Source of the DNA: Acinetobacter sp. C32I
Lineage (GTDB): Bacteria > Pseudomonadota > Gammaproteobacteria > Pseudomonadales > Moraxellaceae
NCBI RefSeq assembly: GCF_023702715.1
Contig: NZ_CP098480.1
Location: 1,302,001 to 1,366,000, forward strand
Length of the DNA stretch: 64,000 nt
Reading direction: 5' to 3'
Part shown: positions 25,864-35,058 of the stretch, in pieces
Layout: every line of letters begins with the position of its first letter
How positions within the stretch are numbered: position 1 is the stretch's first letter
Notes under the pieces: generated by a model
The model's database searches: none
What the model saw: only the letters and a program-made list of their open reading frames with translations
Told to the model about the DNA's origin: nothing
Program-made: the position numbers and the translations under genes

Positions 25864-28800
25864 CTATCCAGCAGGCGCAAGTGTAAATAATGCCTGTCCT
25901 GTTTTTACCGTTTGCGCTTTATCAATCAAGATACTGTCGACTTTCATTTTTGCAGGCGCAAGGATTGGAATTTCAATTTTCATTGCTTCAATCACCGCCA
26001 AAGTTTCACCTTCTTCGATAATATCGCCTACGGTACATTCAATTTTCCAGACTGAGCCTGGCATATGTGACTCCACAATCATGCCACCGCTCGGAACTGT
26101 GATCTCTGAATCGTCCAGTACAGCATCTAAACTTTCAGAAACATATTCAGCCAAGCCCGCTTCATGCCATCGACGGCGCTCGTCTTCAAAATTGCTTTGT
26201 TGAACCTGTTTAAAAGCCTGAATACTACTCTCATTGTCTTTCAGAAAAGCATTATAGTCTTTGAGATTCAGTACCCCTTCTTCGATGCGCAGTTGCAAAC
26301 GGCCTGCTTTAAAGTCTTCCCGCATGTCCAACAGCTCAGATTCAGACACTTCATAGAAACGGATCTGGTCAAAGAATCTAAGCAACCATGGCTTATGCAG
26401 TTCAAAATTCGGATTTTGACGATAACGACTCCACACCTGTGTGGTACGGCCTACAAACTGATAGCCGCCCGGTCCTTCCATGCCATAAACACACATATAA
26501 GCCCCGCCAATTCCAACCGCATTTTCAGGCGTCCATGTTCGTGCAGGGTTATATTTGGTGGTGACTAAACGATGTCTCGGGTCTAGCGGTGTAGCAACAG
26601 GTGCGCCCAGATAGACATCGCCCAAGCCCATCACCAAATAAGCCGTGTCATAGACCACGTCTTTTACCGCTTGCTTCGATGCAAGACCATTAATACGGCG
26701 AATAAACTCGATATTATCGGGGCACCACGGCGCATCTGGACGAACCAATTGCGTATATTTTTCAGTTGCAAGCTGCGTTTGTGAATCTTCCCAAGCTAGA
26801 GGCAAATACACCGTTCTAGACGGTACCTGCATATTTTCAATATCGGGTAATTCACTTTCAGCCACTTGTAACAAGCGCAGTAAATCCAGTTGCTCTAGAA
26901 CCATTGAATTATAATGAATCTGCAATGAACGAATGCCCGGGGTCAGATCAATAACGCCCTGAATATTTTGTTGCTGCACCCATTGCATTAAGGCATGAAT
27001 ACGAAAACGTAAATTGAGATCTAAGACCAGTTCACCATATTCTACCAACAGATATTGGTTACCTGCGGGACGATAGCTCACTTTGGGTTTAGCCGCACCC
27101 TGATCCAAAGTCGCCAATACCGCATTTTTTAAGGTGACAGGCTCTGCTTTAAACATCGGTTCAAAATTAATCTGTGATGCCGTTTCATTCTGTAAGGCCG
27201 ATTGATAGCGTTGTTCTAACTGTTGCGCCTGCGCATAGCTGACAGGAATAAATCTGACTTTATCGCCTGCTTTCAGTTGCCCCAACTTCCACAACTCGGA
27301 GTTAATCACCACCGCAGGACAAACGAAGCCACCTAAACTCGGACCATCTGGCCCTAAAATAATCGGCATATCTCCCGTGAAATCAATTGCACCAATCGCA
27401 TAGGCATTGTCATGGATATTCGACGGATGTAGACCTGCCTCACCGCCATCAATCCGCGCCCACTCAGGTTTAGGACCAATCAAACGAATGCCGGTACGAC
27501 TCGAGTTAAAATGAATCTCCCAGTCTTGATCAAAAAGCATGGCAATATCATTTGGCGTAAAGAAATCAGGTGCACCATGTGGGCCATACATGACCGCGAT
27601 TTCCCAGTCAGTTTTAAAACTTGGGATTTGTTCAGGTGTTAATGCAACTGTTTGCTCTGTTTTCGCCTCCGTGATTGGCAACATATCACCAATCAGTAAG
27701 TTACGCCCTGCATGACCACCAAATTGCCCTAAGGTAAACGTAGCTAAACTGCCTAAATAAGCAGGCAGATTAAATCCATGTTTAATCCCAATATAACTGC
27801 GACAACCTGTACTGATACGACCACATTTTAACACCTGCCCTTTACGCACATTGATCGTTGACCACATCGCGACAGGCTGCCCATCTAGACTAACCTCCAT
27901 CTCACCGCCTGTAATGGCAATCTGACTATCACAATGAAACTTTAATGTTGGTCCAAGCAAGGTACATTCTAGTCCAGAACTGTTAAATACATTGCCCAAC
28001 AATTGATTGGCTACATTCAAGCTCAATGCATCCATTGCGCCTGAAGGCGGAACACCAACATCCCAATAGCCCAAGCGACCTGTTACATCCTGCACTGCAG
28101 TTTGAATCCCTGCCTGCAACACCTCTATTTTTTGGGTTTTCCATTCAAAATGATTCAAGAAACGCGTGGTCTGTGTGCCTTTTTGAAACACCTCACCCGC
28201 GATAATTTCCTGTAAGTACTCGAGATTGGTTTCAATCCCTGCAATTTCTGTATTACTTAGGCTATTTTGCATGGCAGCAATGGCCTGCTCACGATCTGCT
28301 GCCGTGACAATAATCTTGGCAATCATCGGGTCGTAGAATGAAGAAACATTTGAGCCTGTTTCCACCCAGGTTTCCACCCGTGACTGAGCATCAAATTTGA
28401 CACTGGTCAATAAGCCTGCGCTAGGTTGAAAGTTCTTAATTGGATCTTCGGCATATAAACGCACTTGAATCGAATGACCTTTAGATGGTGCAATCAGTTG
28501 CGATGCTTGCCAATCCCCACTGGCTAAGGTCACCATCCATTCGACTAGATCAACGCCATAAACCTGTTCCGTCACTCCATGTTCCACTTGCAAGCGTGTA
28601 TTCACTTCTAAAAAGTAGAACTGTTGGGTATCGGTATCCATCACAAATTCAACCGTACCTGCAGAACGATATTGCACCGACTGCATCAATTGAATGGCGA
28701 TCTGTTGAATATAGCTGCGCTGTTCATCATTCAAGTGTGGTGCCGGTGTTTCCTCAATCACCTTTTGGTTACGGCGTTGTACTGAACAATCACGCTCACC

Positions 28801-29469
28801 AAGTGCAATGACATGGCCCAGACCATCACCGAAAATCTGTACCTCAATATGGCGCGCATTTTCGACAAACTTTTCCAGATACAGTCCCGCATCTTTAAAA
28901 TTGGCTTGCGCCAGATAGGAAACAGTTTGATAGGCTTCTTTTAATTCCTGTGCATTCCAGACCAAACGCATCCCGATACCGCCACCGCCTGCGGTGCTTT
29001 TCAGCATCACGGGATATCCAATCTGATCGGCCTGAAACACGGCATCATCCAAATCGATAAGCAACTGACTACCTGGGAGTAATGGCACATTGTTCTCGAT
29101 CGCCAATGCTCGTGCGGTATGTTTTAGACCAAAATCACGCATTTGTTGTGAAGTTGGGCCAATGAAAGCTATACCGTGTTGCTCACAGAGATCACAAAAT
29201 GTGGCATTTTCCGATAAAAAACCATAACCTGGATGAATCGCTTCGGCCCCAGTGTGCTGTGCTGCGGCCAGAATTTTTTCAATATTTAAATAACTTTGCT
29301 GTGCAGCTGAATCACCGATAAAAATCGCTTCATCCGCTAAACTAACATGCAAGGAATCTCGATCCGCTTCGGAATAGACTGCAACCGATTGAATCCCAAG
29401 TTTCTTTAAGCTACGAATGACACGACAGGCTATCGCTCCACGATTGGCAATCAGTACTTTTTTAAACAT
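25864..29469 (-). CDS. biotin-dependent guanidine/urea carboxylase
   Basis: ATP-dependent carboxylase of 1201 aa. Order of domains: biotin carboxylase (1-445; MFKKVLIANRGAIACR, Gly-rich KSTAGGGGIGMRLV, EVNTRLQVEHGVTE), AHS2/KipA-like carboxyltransferase half (about 455-770; GYWDVGVPPSGAMDALS), AHS1/KipI-like half (about 805-1030; LLVEYGELVLDLNLRFRIHALMQW) and a biotin carrier domain at the end (EAMKIE, biotinyl Lys). Annotated urea carboxylases linked to DUF1989 pairs and guanidine-I riboswitches are in fact guanidine carboxylases, making carboxyguanidine; that is the better reading here. The start ATG has GAGGTGG overlapping the end of the upstream gene. Urea activity cannot be excluded without biochemical or residue-level comparison. 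Confidence 0.95.
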   Translation of the reverse strand: MFKKVLIANRGAIACRVIRSLKKLGIQSVAVYSEADRDSLHVSLADEAIFIGDSAAQQSYLNIEKILAAAQHTGAEAIHPGYGFLSENATFCDLCEQHGIAFIGPTSQQMRDFGLKHTARALAIENNVPLLPGSQLLIDLDDAVFQADQIGYPVMLKSTAGGGGIGMRLVWNAQELKEAYQTVSYLAQANFKDAGLYLEKFVENARHIEVQIFGDGLGHVIALGERDCSVQRRNQKVIEETPAPHLNDEQRSYIQQIAIQLMQSVQYRSAGTVEFVMDTDTQQFYFLEVNTRLQVEHGVTEQVYGVDLVEWMVTLASGDWQASQLIAPSKGHSIQVRLYAEDPIKNFQPSAGLLTSVKFDAQSRVETWVETGSNVSSFYDPMIAKIIVTAADREQAIAAMQNSLSNTEIAGIETNLEYLQEIIAGEVFQKGTQTTRFLNHFEWKTQKIEVLQAGIQTAVQDVTGRLGYWDVGVPPSGAMDALSLNVANQLLGNVFNSSGLECTLLGPTLKFHCDSQIAITGGEMEVSLDGQPVAMWSTINVRKGQVLKCGRISTGCRSYIGIKHGFNLPAYLGSLATFTLGQFGGHAGRNLLIGDMLPITEAKTEQTVALTPEQIPSFKTDWEIAVMYGPHGAPDFFTPNDIAMLFDQDWEIHFNSSRTGIRLIGPKPEWARIDGGEAGLHPSNIHDNAYAIGAIDFTGDMPIILGPDGPSLGGFVCPAVVINSELWKLGQLKAGDKVRFIPVSYAQAQQLEQRYQSALQNETASQINFEPMFKAEPVTLKNAVLATLDQGAAKPKVSYRPAGNQYLLVEYGELVLDLNLRFRIHALMQWVQQQNIQGVIDLTPGIRSLQIHYNSMVLEQLDLLRLLQVAESELPDIENMQVPSRTVYLPLAWEDSQTQLATEKYTQLVRPDAPWCPDNIEFIRRINGLASKQAVKDVVYDTAYLVMGLGDVYLGAPVATPLDPRHRLVTTKYNPARTWTPENAVGIGGAYMCVYGMEGPGGYQFVGRTTQVWSRYRQNPNFELHKPWLLRFFDQIRFYEVSESELLDMREDFKAGRLQLRIEEGVLNLKDYNAFLKDNESSIQAFKQVQQSNFEDERRRWHEAGLAEYVSESLDAVLDDSEITVPSGGMIVESHMPGSVWKIECTVGDIIEEGETLAVIEAMKIEIPILAPAKMKVDSILIDKAQTVKTGQALFTLAPAG

Positions 29470-29478
29470 TATGCCACC

Positions 29479-30123
29479 TCATGCGTCACGTATAACAAGT
29501 TGGATTTTGGTCGGGTTATATGCATTGCAAGGATTATTCAATTGCGGACAATTTGAAATCAGAACGATCAAATCCATTTCGGCTTTGATCTCGACATATT
29601 TACCCGGCGCCGAGACCCCATCTTCAAACTTTAAATGACCGTCCGCAGTCACAGGCACATTCATAAAAAAGTTAATATTGGGTCCAATATGACGGACATT
29701 GAGCTGATGCTTTTTGGCAATTGGGTGCTGTGCCAAGGCATACATGAAATTATTGCGGCAACTGTGCATCGGATATTTATCGTGTGCATAACGTACCGTA
29801 TTGCTTTCACATGAACATGCGCCGCCTAAGGTGTCATGTCTACCGCAATTATCATCAACAATACGGGCAATTGGACGGGCAAAATTACTAAATAAGGTCG
29901 TGCCTTTTTCCAGATAAAGCTGCTGATTTTGCGCCAAAGTATCTGTTGCGCTATAACGCTCTTCGGCATTGTTGGCACTGATAAATAAGGTATCAACGGC
30001 TTGGTTGCCTTCCAGATCAATAATACGGAAGTACTGACCTTGCTTCACCTCACCCATCCATGCTTCGCCTGCAAGGCAAATCTCATCTAAAACAATCTGT
30101 TCAACTTTTGCAGATGCTGTCAT
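29479..30123 (-). CDS. DUF1989 protein (UAAP2; carboxyguanidine deiminase subunit)
   Basis: One of the paired 'urea amidolyase-associated' DUF1989 proteins, shown in other bacteria to form a heteromeric carboxyguanidine deiminase (CgdAB) that makes allophanate and ammonia. Visible: FRIIDLEGNQAVDTLFISANN (about 27-47), YSATDTLAQNQQLYLEKGTTLFSN, GRHDTLGGACSCESN with a Cys pair (about 102-116), HSCRNNFM and NINFFMNVPV. The ATG at 30123 with GGGAG upstream is chosen; the open frame extends further into the preceding gene. It begins 16 bp after UAAP1 and its stop overlaps the carboxylase binding site. Confidence 0.93.
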   Translation of the reverse strand: MTASAKVEQIVLDEICLAGEAWMGEVKQGQYFRIIDLEGNQAVDTLFISANNAEERYSATDTLAQNQQLYLEKGTTLFSNFARPIARIVDDNCGRHDTLGGACSCESNTVRYAHDKYPMHSCRNNFMYALAQHPIAKKHQLNVRHIGPNINFFMNVPVTADGHLKFEDGVSAPGKYVEIKAEMDLIVLISNCPQLNNPCNAYNPTKIQLVIRDA

Positions 30124-30139
30124 TTTCTCGCTCCCTACC

Positions 30140-30877
30140 TTAATTCGACAATGCGTAATAGCGTGTGTTATTGGCAAAACCACGCTGATTTTGAGCGCAT
30201 GAATCCCGACAAACATCTTGTTCAGTTAAGGCATTGGCTTTGAATAGGCGAAGTTGGATATCGGCGGGTTGATAAGGTGTAGATGAATCGAGTGGATGTG
30301 GTGCCGCAGAAAGAAAGACGAGACAATCCATTTCAAAGCGCAGTTCAATCTTTTGATTTTGATTATCGTCTGTGATGTAGCTTAATCGTCCATGATCATC
30401 AGGCTGGACTTTTGAAAATAAATTTACCGTCGCGCTCAAATCGGCTTGGCTTAGACCAAACTTGGTCAATTCCACCAATAAACTATCTAGACCATTTTGA
30501 TGCATGTCATTACGAGCATCCTGAAAGTTTTTTTTACCAAAATGTTGTGCAATATGCTGTGCGGTACTCGGACCACAAAACACATCATTCCAGCCATGTT
30601 CATCTTGAACAATGGAAGCCATTACACGACCCAAATCAGAATACAAAACATGCCCTGTCGAGAGAAAAGCGGTATGTTGGGCTTTCAGACTATCGGGCAT
30701 ATTAAAACGCTCGAGCTTGTCATCTGCATTGACACAGAACAAAGATACATTGGCCTGCTGCCCCAGTGCTTCAAGCTGCAAAACTGCACCACGTTGAATG
30801 CGACCAGACCAGTGATGCCCACCGGGTAGTGTTTCTTGCCACAGTATTTTATTGTCGTGATAGAACGATTGATTCAT
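30140..30877 (-). CDS. DUF1989 protein (UAAP1; carboxyguanidine deiminase subunit)
   Basis: First gene of the riboswitch-controlled unit and partner of the following DUF1989 protein. It begins MNQSFYHDNKILWQETLPGGHHWSG, has the strand LYSDLGRVMASIVQDEHGWNDVFCGPS (about 84-110) with the substrate-region Cys, RNDMHQNG and a VNLFSKV segment parallel to the NINFFMNV of UAAP2. The start at 30877 has AAGAGG six bases upstream; a longer frame to 30985 would run through the riboswitch and is rejected. Together the pair probably hydrolyses carboxyguanidine to allophanate. Confidence 0.93.
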   Translation of the reverse strand: MNQSFYHDNKILWQETLPGGHHWSGRIQRGAVLQLEALGQQANVSLFCVNADDKLERFNMPDSLKAQHTAFLSTGHVLYSDLGRVMASIVQDEHGWNDVFCGPSTAQHIAQHFGKKNFQDARNDMHQNGLDSLLVELTKFGLSQADLSATVNLFSKVQPDDHGRLSYITDDNQNQKIELRFEMDCLVFLSAAPHPLDSSTPYQPADIQLRLFKANALTEQDVCRDSCAQNQRGFANNTRYYALSN

Positions 30878-30917
30878 AACAAACCTCTTGCGGATGCTTA
30901 ACCTCGTTATGGCAATA

Positions 30918-31022
30918 TGCCTGTCCTCCCGGGCTTTTATCCCTCCGTGTAGTTCTATCGAACCGTTATCTCTCGGACCAGTCATGTCTCCCTACGGACA
31001 CATCGGAACCCTAGACAACTTT
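30918..31022 (-). promoter_or_regulatory. guanidine-I (ykkC subtype 1) riboswitch
   Basis: On the minus strand the conserved ykkC blocks occur in order: CTAGGGTTCCG (from 31014), CTGGTCCGAGAG (from 30983), ACACGGAGGGATAAAAG and CCCGGGAGGACAGG (to about 30919). P1 forms between GTTGTC and the GACAGGC end. These match the guanidine-I aptamer, an ON switch that responds to the guanidinium ion. The coding start is about 40 bp downstream, with AGAGG before the ATG. A short GGCA/TGCC hairpin after the aptamer may belong to the expression platform. Confidence 0.93.
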
Positions 31023-31059
31023 ATCTATGTTGTTATGAAGCAAAAGACATGCCAAATAA

Positions 31060-31087
31060 GTAATACGATTTTGCATATTCGTAATAC
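31060..31087 (-). promoter_or_regulatory. GTATTAC 21-bp direct repeat, site C (shared operator)
   Basis: GTAATAC on the plus strand at 31060-31066 and 31081-31087, starts 21 bp apart; read toward the riboswitch unit it is GTATTACG then GTATTACT, as in sites A and B. It ends about 38 bp before the aptamer, so transcription may be controlled by the regulator and elongation or translation by guanidine. Confidence 0.75.
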
Positions 31088-31186
31088 CAAAAGAATCATT
31101 TTTAGCTTGTTCAGAGTGCAGTTTTAAAAACAAAGCACCAATTTGATGCTTTGGGATTAGAATGATTGATACTTTTAAGTTTTCTT

Positions 31187-31228
31187 TATCCATAAAAAAA
31201 GCGCCTTACGGCGCTTTTTTTATGGATA
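31187..31228 (-). terminator. strong terminator of glyA
   Basis: Perfect 19-bp stem whose core is AAAAAAAGCGCC / GGCGCTTTTTTT with a TTAC loop; A and T runs on both strands make it bidirectional. Confidence 0.92.
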
Positions 31229-31234
31229 TACAAA

Positions 31235-32488
31235 TTAGTTTGCATATACAGGGAATTTTGCACAAACAGCTTCTACTTTAGCTTTTACGTCAGCGATAAC
31301 TTTCTCGTCACCTTTGCTGTCGATCACATCCGCGATCCAACCTGCAAGTTCACGTACTTCAGCTTCACCAAAACCACGAGTCGTCACTGCTGGCGTACCA
31401 ATACGGATACCAGAAGTTACGAATGGAGAACGTGGATCATTTGGAACCGCATTTTTGTTTACAGTGATATGCGCTGCGCCTAACCAAGCATCAACTTCTT
31501 TACCCGTTACGTCTTGTTTGATCAAAGACAATAAGAATAAATGGTTTTCTGTACCACCAGAAACAACATCATAACCACGTGCAATCAACACTTCAGCCAT
31601 TGCTTGCGCGTTTTTCACAACTTGTTGTTGGTAAGTTTTAAACTCATCAGACATTGCTTCTTTGAAGCAGATTGCTTTAGCGGCAATCGCATGCATCAAA
31701 GGACCACCTTGGTTGCCTGGGAATACAGCTGATTGAAGTTTCTTCTCAATTTCTTCGTTTGCTTTAGCAAGGATTAAACCAGAACGTGGACCACGAAGCG
31801 TTTTATGCGTTGTTGTCGTTGTTACGTCTGCAATTTGTACTGGGTTCGGATAAACACCCGCAGCAACTAAACCAGCAACATGCGCCATATCAACAAAAAG
31901 GTATGCACCTACTTTGTCTGCGATGTCACGGAAACGCTGCCAATCAACGATTTGGCTATATGCAGAGAAACCAGCAACGATCATGCGTGGCTTATGTTCC
32001 AACGCTAAACGCTCTACTTCTTCATAATCAATTTCGCCAGTTTCAGTATTTAAACCATACTGAACAGCGTTATAGGTTTTACCAGAGAAGCTTACTTTAG
32101 CACCGTGAGTCAAGTGACCACCGTGAGCCAAGCTCATACCAAGAACAGTATCACCAGGGTTAAGAAGTGCTAGGTAAACCGCAGAGTTTGCTTGTGAACC
32201 CGCATGTGGCTGAACGTTTGCATAGTCTGCACCGAACAACTCTTTTGCACGATCAATTGCAAGTTGTTCAATCACATCCACATATTCACAACCGCCATAG
32301 TAGCGTTTGCCAGGATAGCCTTCTGCATATTTATTCGTAAGTTTTGACCCTTGTGCTTCCATTACAGCCGGTGAGCAATAGTTTTCAGATGCGATTAACT
32401 CAATATGTGCTTCTTGGCGTACGCCTTCAGAAGCAATCGCTTGAGCTAATTCTGGATCAAATTCAGCAATAGAGATATTGGCAAACAT
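31235..32488 (-). CDS. glyA: serine hydroxymethyltransferase
   Basis: PLP enzyme interconverting serine and glycine with transfer of a one-carbon unit to tetrahydrofolate. The family signatures [21 protein letters not shown] (about 27-47), [24 protein letters not shown] and the PLP-lysine region [15 protein letters not shown] (Lys about 229) are intact. Length (417 aa) equals E. coli GlyA. GGAG precedes the ATG by about ten bases, and a strong hairpin terminates it. Monocistronic; no purine riboswitch or repressor site is obvious upstream. Confidence 0.98.
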   Translation of the reverse strand: MFANISIAEFDPELAQAIASEGVRQEAHIELIASENYCSPAVMEAQGSKLTNKYAEGYPGKRYYGGCEYVDVIEQLAIDRAKELFGADYANVQPHAGSQANSAVYLALLNPGDTVLGMSLAHGGHLTHGAKVSFSGKTYNAVQYGLNTETGEIDYEEVERLALEHKPRMIVAGFSAYSQIVDWQRFRDIADKVGAYLFVDMAHVAGLVAAGVYPNPVQIADVTTTTTHKTLRGPRSGLILAKANEEIEKKLQSAVFPGNQGGPLMHAIAAKAICFKEAMSDEFKTYQQQVVKNAQAMAEVLIARGYDVVSGGTENHLFLLSLIKQDVTGKEVDAWLGAAHITVNKNAVPNDPRSPFVTSGIRIGTPAVTTRGFGEAEVRELAGWIADVIDSKGDEKVIADVKAKVEAVCAKFPVYAN

Positions 32489-32690
32489 TAGCGGAGGGTC
32501 CTATGAATTAGGGCTTTTAAGCCGTGCTAAAGATTGGTGCATATTGTAGCACGAAGTTTATGGTTTCACAGATTGATATTTATTTAATTATTCGTGAATT
32601 TTATTCATTCTTAGCAGGGGTTTTAATAGGCCAAAATCAACAAGCTATTTTTTATACATTTTTACATATTAGAGACTAGCATTGAAAAAT

Positions 32691-32724
32691 GCCCAATCTT
32701 CGCAAAATGGAAAATCGGGCTACT
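32691..32724 (-). terminator. terminator after lipase-like gene
   Basis: On the minus strand GCCCGAT / ATTGGGC, one mismatch, with a long loop, followed by ATTTTTC. Confidence 0.55.
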
Positions 32725-32732
32725 CTCTTCTC

Positions 32733-33971
32733 TTAATTATTGGCAGGCATCGCCGCTTTTACATCCTTGACAATCTCACCTATATTCAAGACATACGCCG
32801 AGCCATGATCCCATTCAGTATTGGTAATGTACTGGATTTTTGACCCTTTGTTTTGTGCATTTAATACCAACGCATCCGTTGCAGCTTTAGGAACCGTTGT
32901 ATCTTTTGCACCCTGATAAATCACTACTGGTTGATCCAATTTCACCTGAGCTGGCTGCGAATCAGTATCCAAGAATGTTTTTACCAATGGAACCGTCATA
33001 AAATTGGCTTGTGTCCGAGGATAATTCGCTAAATTATTATTGTTTTTACTCGCATAATCTTTCATTTCGTCAGTAAATTTATTCTCAAGCGCATCATAAC
33101 AATCTGATTCAGCTTGACTCGCTATGGTATCCGTTGGCGTTTTAAAAACATTAGAATAACTAAAGCTTGGGTTAAGATTTCTTAATCCTGCCGTAATCAA
33201 TGCAGTAAAAGTATCTAGCTGTGCATACATCCCTATCTGTTGTTCAATTGGTGCATTTGCAACTGAGGCATTACCATTCACCAAAATTGCCCCTAGGTTA
33301 GAGGCAGGTGCAACAGCAACTGTCCCTTTATAGTCTAGCTTGGCACGACTTTGATATTGCGCTGCACCCAATGCGGCTTGCCCACCTTGAGAATGCCCAA
33401 CTGTCATCCATTGTCGTGAAACCAATTTACCTTGCCCTGCTAAATAAGAACGCGCAGCAACCACTGCATCGGTAATCGAATAGGCTTCACTTTTTACATT
33501 AAGGAAAGGATGAAGTTCACGACCACTTGGTTCCCCTAACCCCTCATAATCAGGTGCAACCACCACATAGCCCGCTGCCAGAAATTGGGTAATCATACCT
33601 TGAATATACATATTGGTTGCATTTCGGCTTGGCGCACATTGATCAGCAACGCCAGTCGTGCCATGCGCCCATGCAACAATTTTCCAGCCGCCAGCAGGTG
33701 TTGGTCCGCCAGGGACAAACAATAAACTGGTTGCCATGGTCTCTTTACCATTTTGTCCTAACATTTTATACGTCATGACCGAACTCTCAGCAGCCACGGC
33801 GCTAAAATCTGTTTTGGTATAAGCGACAGGAATACCCACCACAGGATTTTTAATATTATTTTCTGGAATACCAGGCTTCGGTACAAATGAAATATCGTCA
33901 TCATCGTCATTACACGCTGTGAGCAACAAGCTCGAACTGATGATTGCAACCGTTAATAATTTCATATTCAT
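32733..33971 (-). CDS. secretory-lipase-like alpha/beta hydrolase, lipoprotein
   Basis: Exported alpha/beta hydrolase of 412 aa. The N-terminus has a lipoprotein signal (SLLLTAC, Cys20) followed by an Asp-rich stretch (NDDDDD) that may direct lipidated protein away from the inner membrane. Catalytic marks: WKIVAWAHGTTGVADQC (oxyanion region, about 107-123), the nucleophile elbow GHSQGG (about 203), a QGAKDTTVP loop with the Asp and the terminal DHGSAY His. The pattern fits the fungal-type secretory lipase (LIP) family. Expected on the outer membrane or released, acting on lipids or esters. Confidence 0.87.
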   Translation of the reverse strand: MNMKLLTVAIISSSLLLTACNDDDDDISFVPKPGIPENNIKNPVVGIPVAYTKTDFSAVAAESSVMTYKMLGQNGKETMATSLLFVPGGPTPAGGWKIVAWAHGTTGVADQCAPSRNATNMYIQGMITQFLAAGYVVVAPDYEGLGEPSGRELHPFLNVKSEAYSITDAVVAARSYLAGQGKLVSRQWMTVGHSQGGQAALGAAQYQSRAKLDYKGTVAVAPASNLGAILVNGNASVANAPIEQQIGMYAQLDTFTALITAGLRNLNPSFSYSNVFKTPTDTIASQAESDCYDALENKFTDEMKDYASKNNNNLANYPRTQANFMTVPLVKTFLDTDSQPAQVKLDQPVVIYQGAKDTTVPKAATDALVLNAQNKGSKIQYITNTEWDHGSAYVLNIGEIVKDVKAAMPANN

Positions 33972-34225
33972 GTCATGATTCCCTGATTTTTATCGTTTTC
34001 ATTTTAGTGCTTAGCATTTCTTTTACTAAGGCAAATACTTCCATAAGAATGCGCTAAATCCCAAATTGTTCAAGTATTTTTTTATTTTGCTGTTTATTTG
34101 CGCAGTTTTAGCCAAACTCTTTTCTAAATTTTAAAAAAACTAAACTGCATCTGCCTTATTCAGCACAGCTTATGAAGAATTTCTTGTAAGATATTGAAAT
34201 TCTCAACTCAAGCTAGGCTAATGTT

Positions 34226-34909
34226 ATGCAAGCAATCATCTTAGATACTGAAACACATACGTTGAATGGGTTGCCGATTGAGATTGCCTATGCCCCAATT
34301 GAAATTGAAAATGGAAAGCTCAGTCTCGATAAAAAACAAATTTTTGATCAGCTTTATCAAGTTGGCCAGCCCATTTCATTTGCTGCGATGGCGGTACACC
34401 ATATTTTAGAATCAGATCTAATTGACCAACCTTTTTATAATGAGTTTCAACTTCCTGCTCAGACCACTTATATTATTGGCCACAATGTTGATTATGATAT
34501 TGCAGCAATTGCACGGTGTGGCGTAGACACCTCAAAGTTAAAACCGATTTGTACCTTGGCTTTAGCCCGACGTGTTTGGGAAGACGCAGAGGCACATAAT
34601 ATTTCTGCCCTGATTTATTTGATCTCAAAAGGCAGTGATAAAGCACGGGAAATGTTGAAAGGCGCACATCGGGCTGATGCAGACATTATCTTAACCGCCA
34701 ATATTCTAATGCACATCATTCATCAGCTTAACATTCAAAATATTGAACAGCTTTATCTTGCATCTGAAGACGCCCGTATTCCTAAAAGCATTACTTTTGG
34801 TAAGCATAAAGGTACTGCCATTCAGGACCTCCCTGCTGATTACATTCAATGGCTAATGCGTCAGGATGATCTTGACCCGTATTTACGCAAAGCCTTAGAA
34901 ACTAAATGA
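34226..34909 (+). CDS. DEDD exonuclease domain with DUF3820-like tail
   Basis: Putative 3'-5' exonuclease. The N-terminus is an exonuclease I motif MQAIILDTETHTLNG (DxE), then HNVDYDIAAIARCG (motif II Asp) and AHRADADI (motif III, HxxxxD), within about residues 7-165. The C-terminal KSITFGKHKGTAIQDLPADYIQWLMRQ (about 187-213) is the DUF3820 motif found as a stand-alone or fused domain in bacteria. It resembles ExoX- or PolC-epsilon-like nucleases. Monocistronic. Confidence 0.83.
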   Translation: MQAIILDTETHTLNGLPIEIAYAPIEIENGKLSLDKKQIFDQLYQVGQPISFAAMAVHHILESDLIDQPFYNEFQLPAQTTYIIGHNVDYDIAAIARCGVDTSKLKPICTLALARRVWEDAEAHNISALIYLISKGSDKAREMLKGAHRADADIILTANILMHIIHQLNIQNIEQLYLASEDARIPKSITFGKHKGTAIQDLPADYIQWLMRQDDLDPYLRKALETK

Positions 34910-35058
34910 GTGAAATAAAGGATAAAGTTCTCAATTTTTAGCTTATTTGCCACTTACTTTAAACAAGGCAATGATATTTAATAAATTGTTAACATTATTG
35001 TCATTTTTTAACCTTATCTTAATCTCCGTCTAGATCTTGATTTGGGGGAGATTAAGAG

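Noticed and set aside
30888-31127. Open frames on both strands over the riboswitch, and the extended start of UAAP1 to 30985
   Set aside because: The stretch is explained by the guanidine-I aptamer; UAAP1 has a good binding site and typical N-terminus at 30877.
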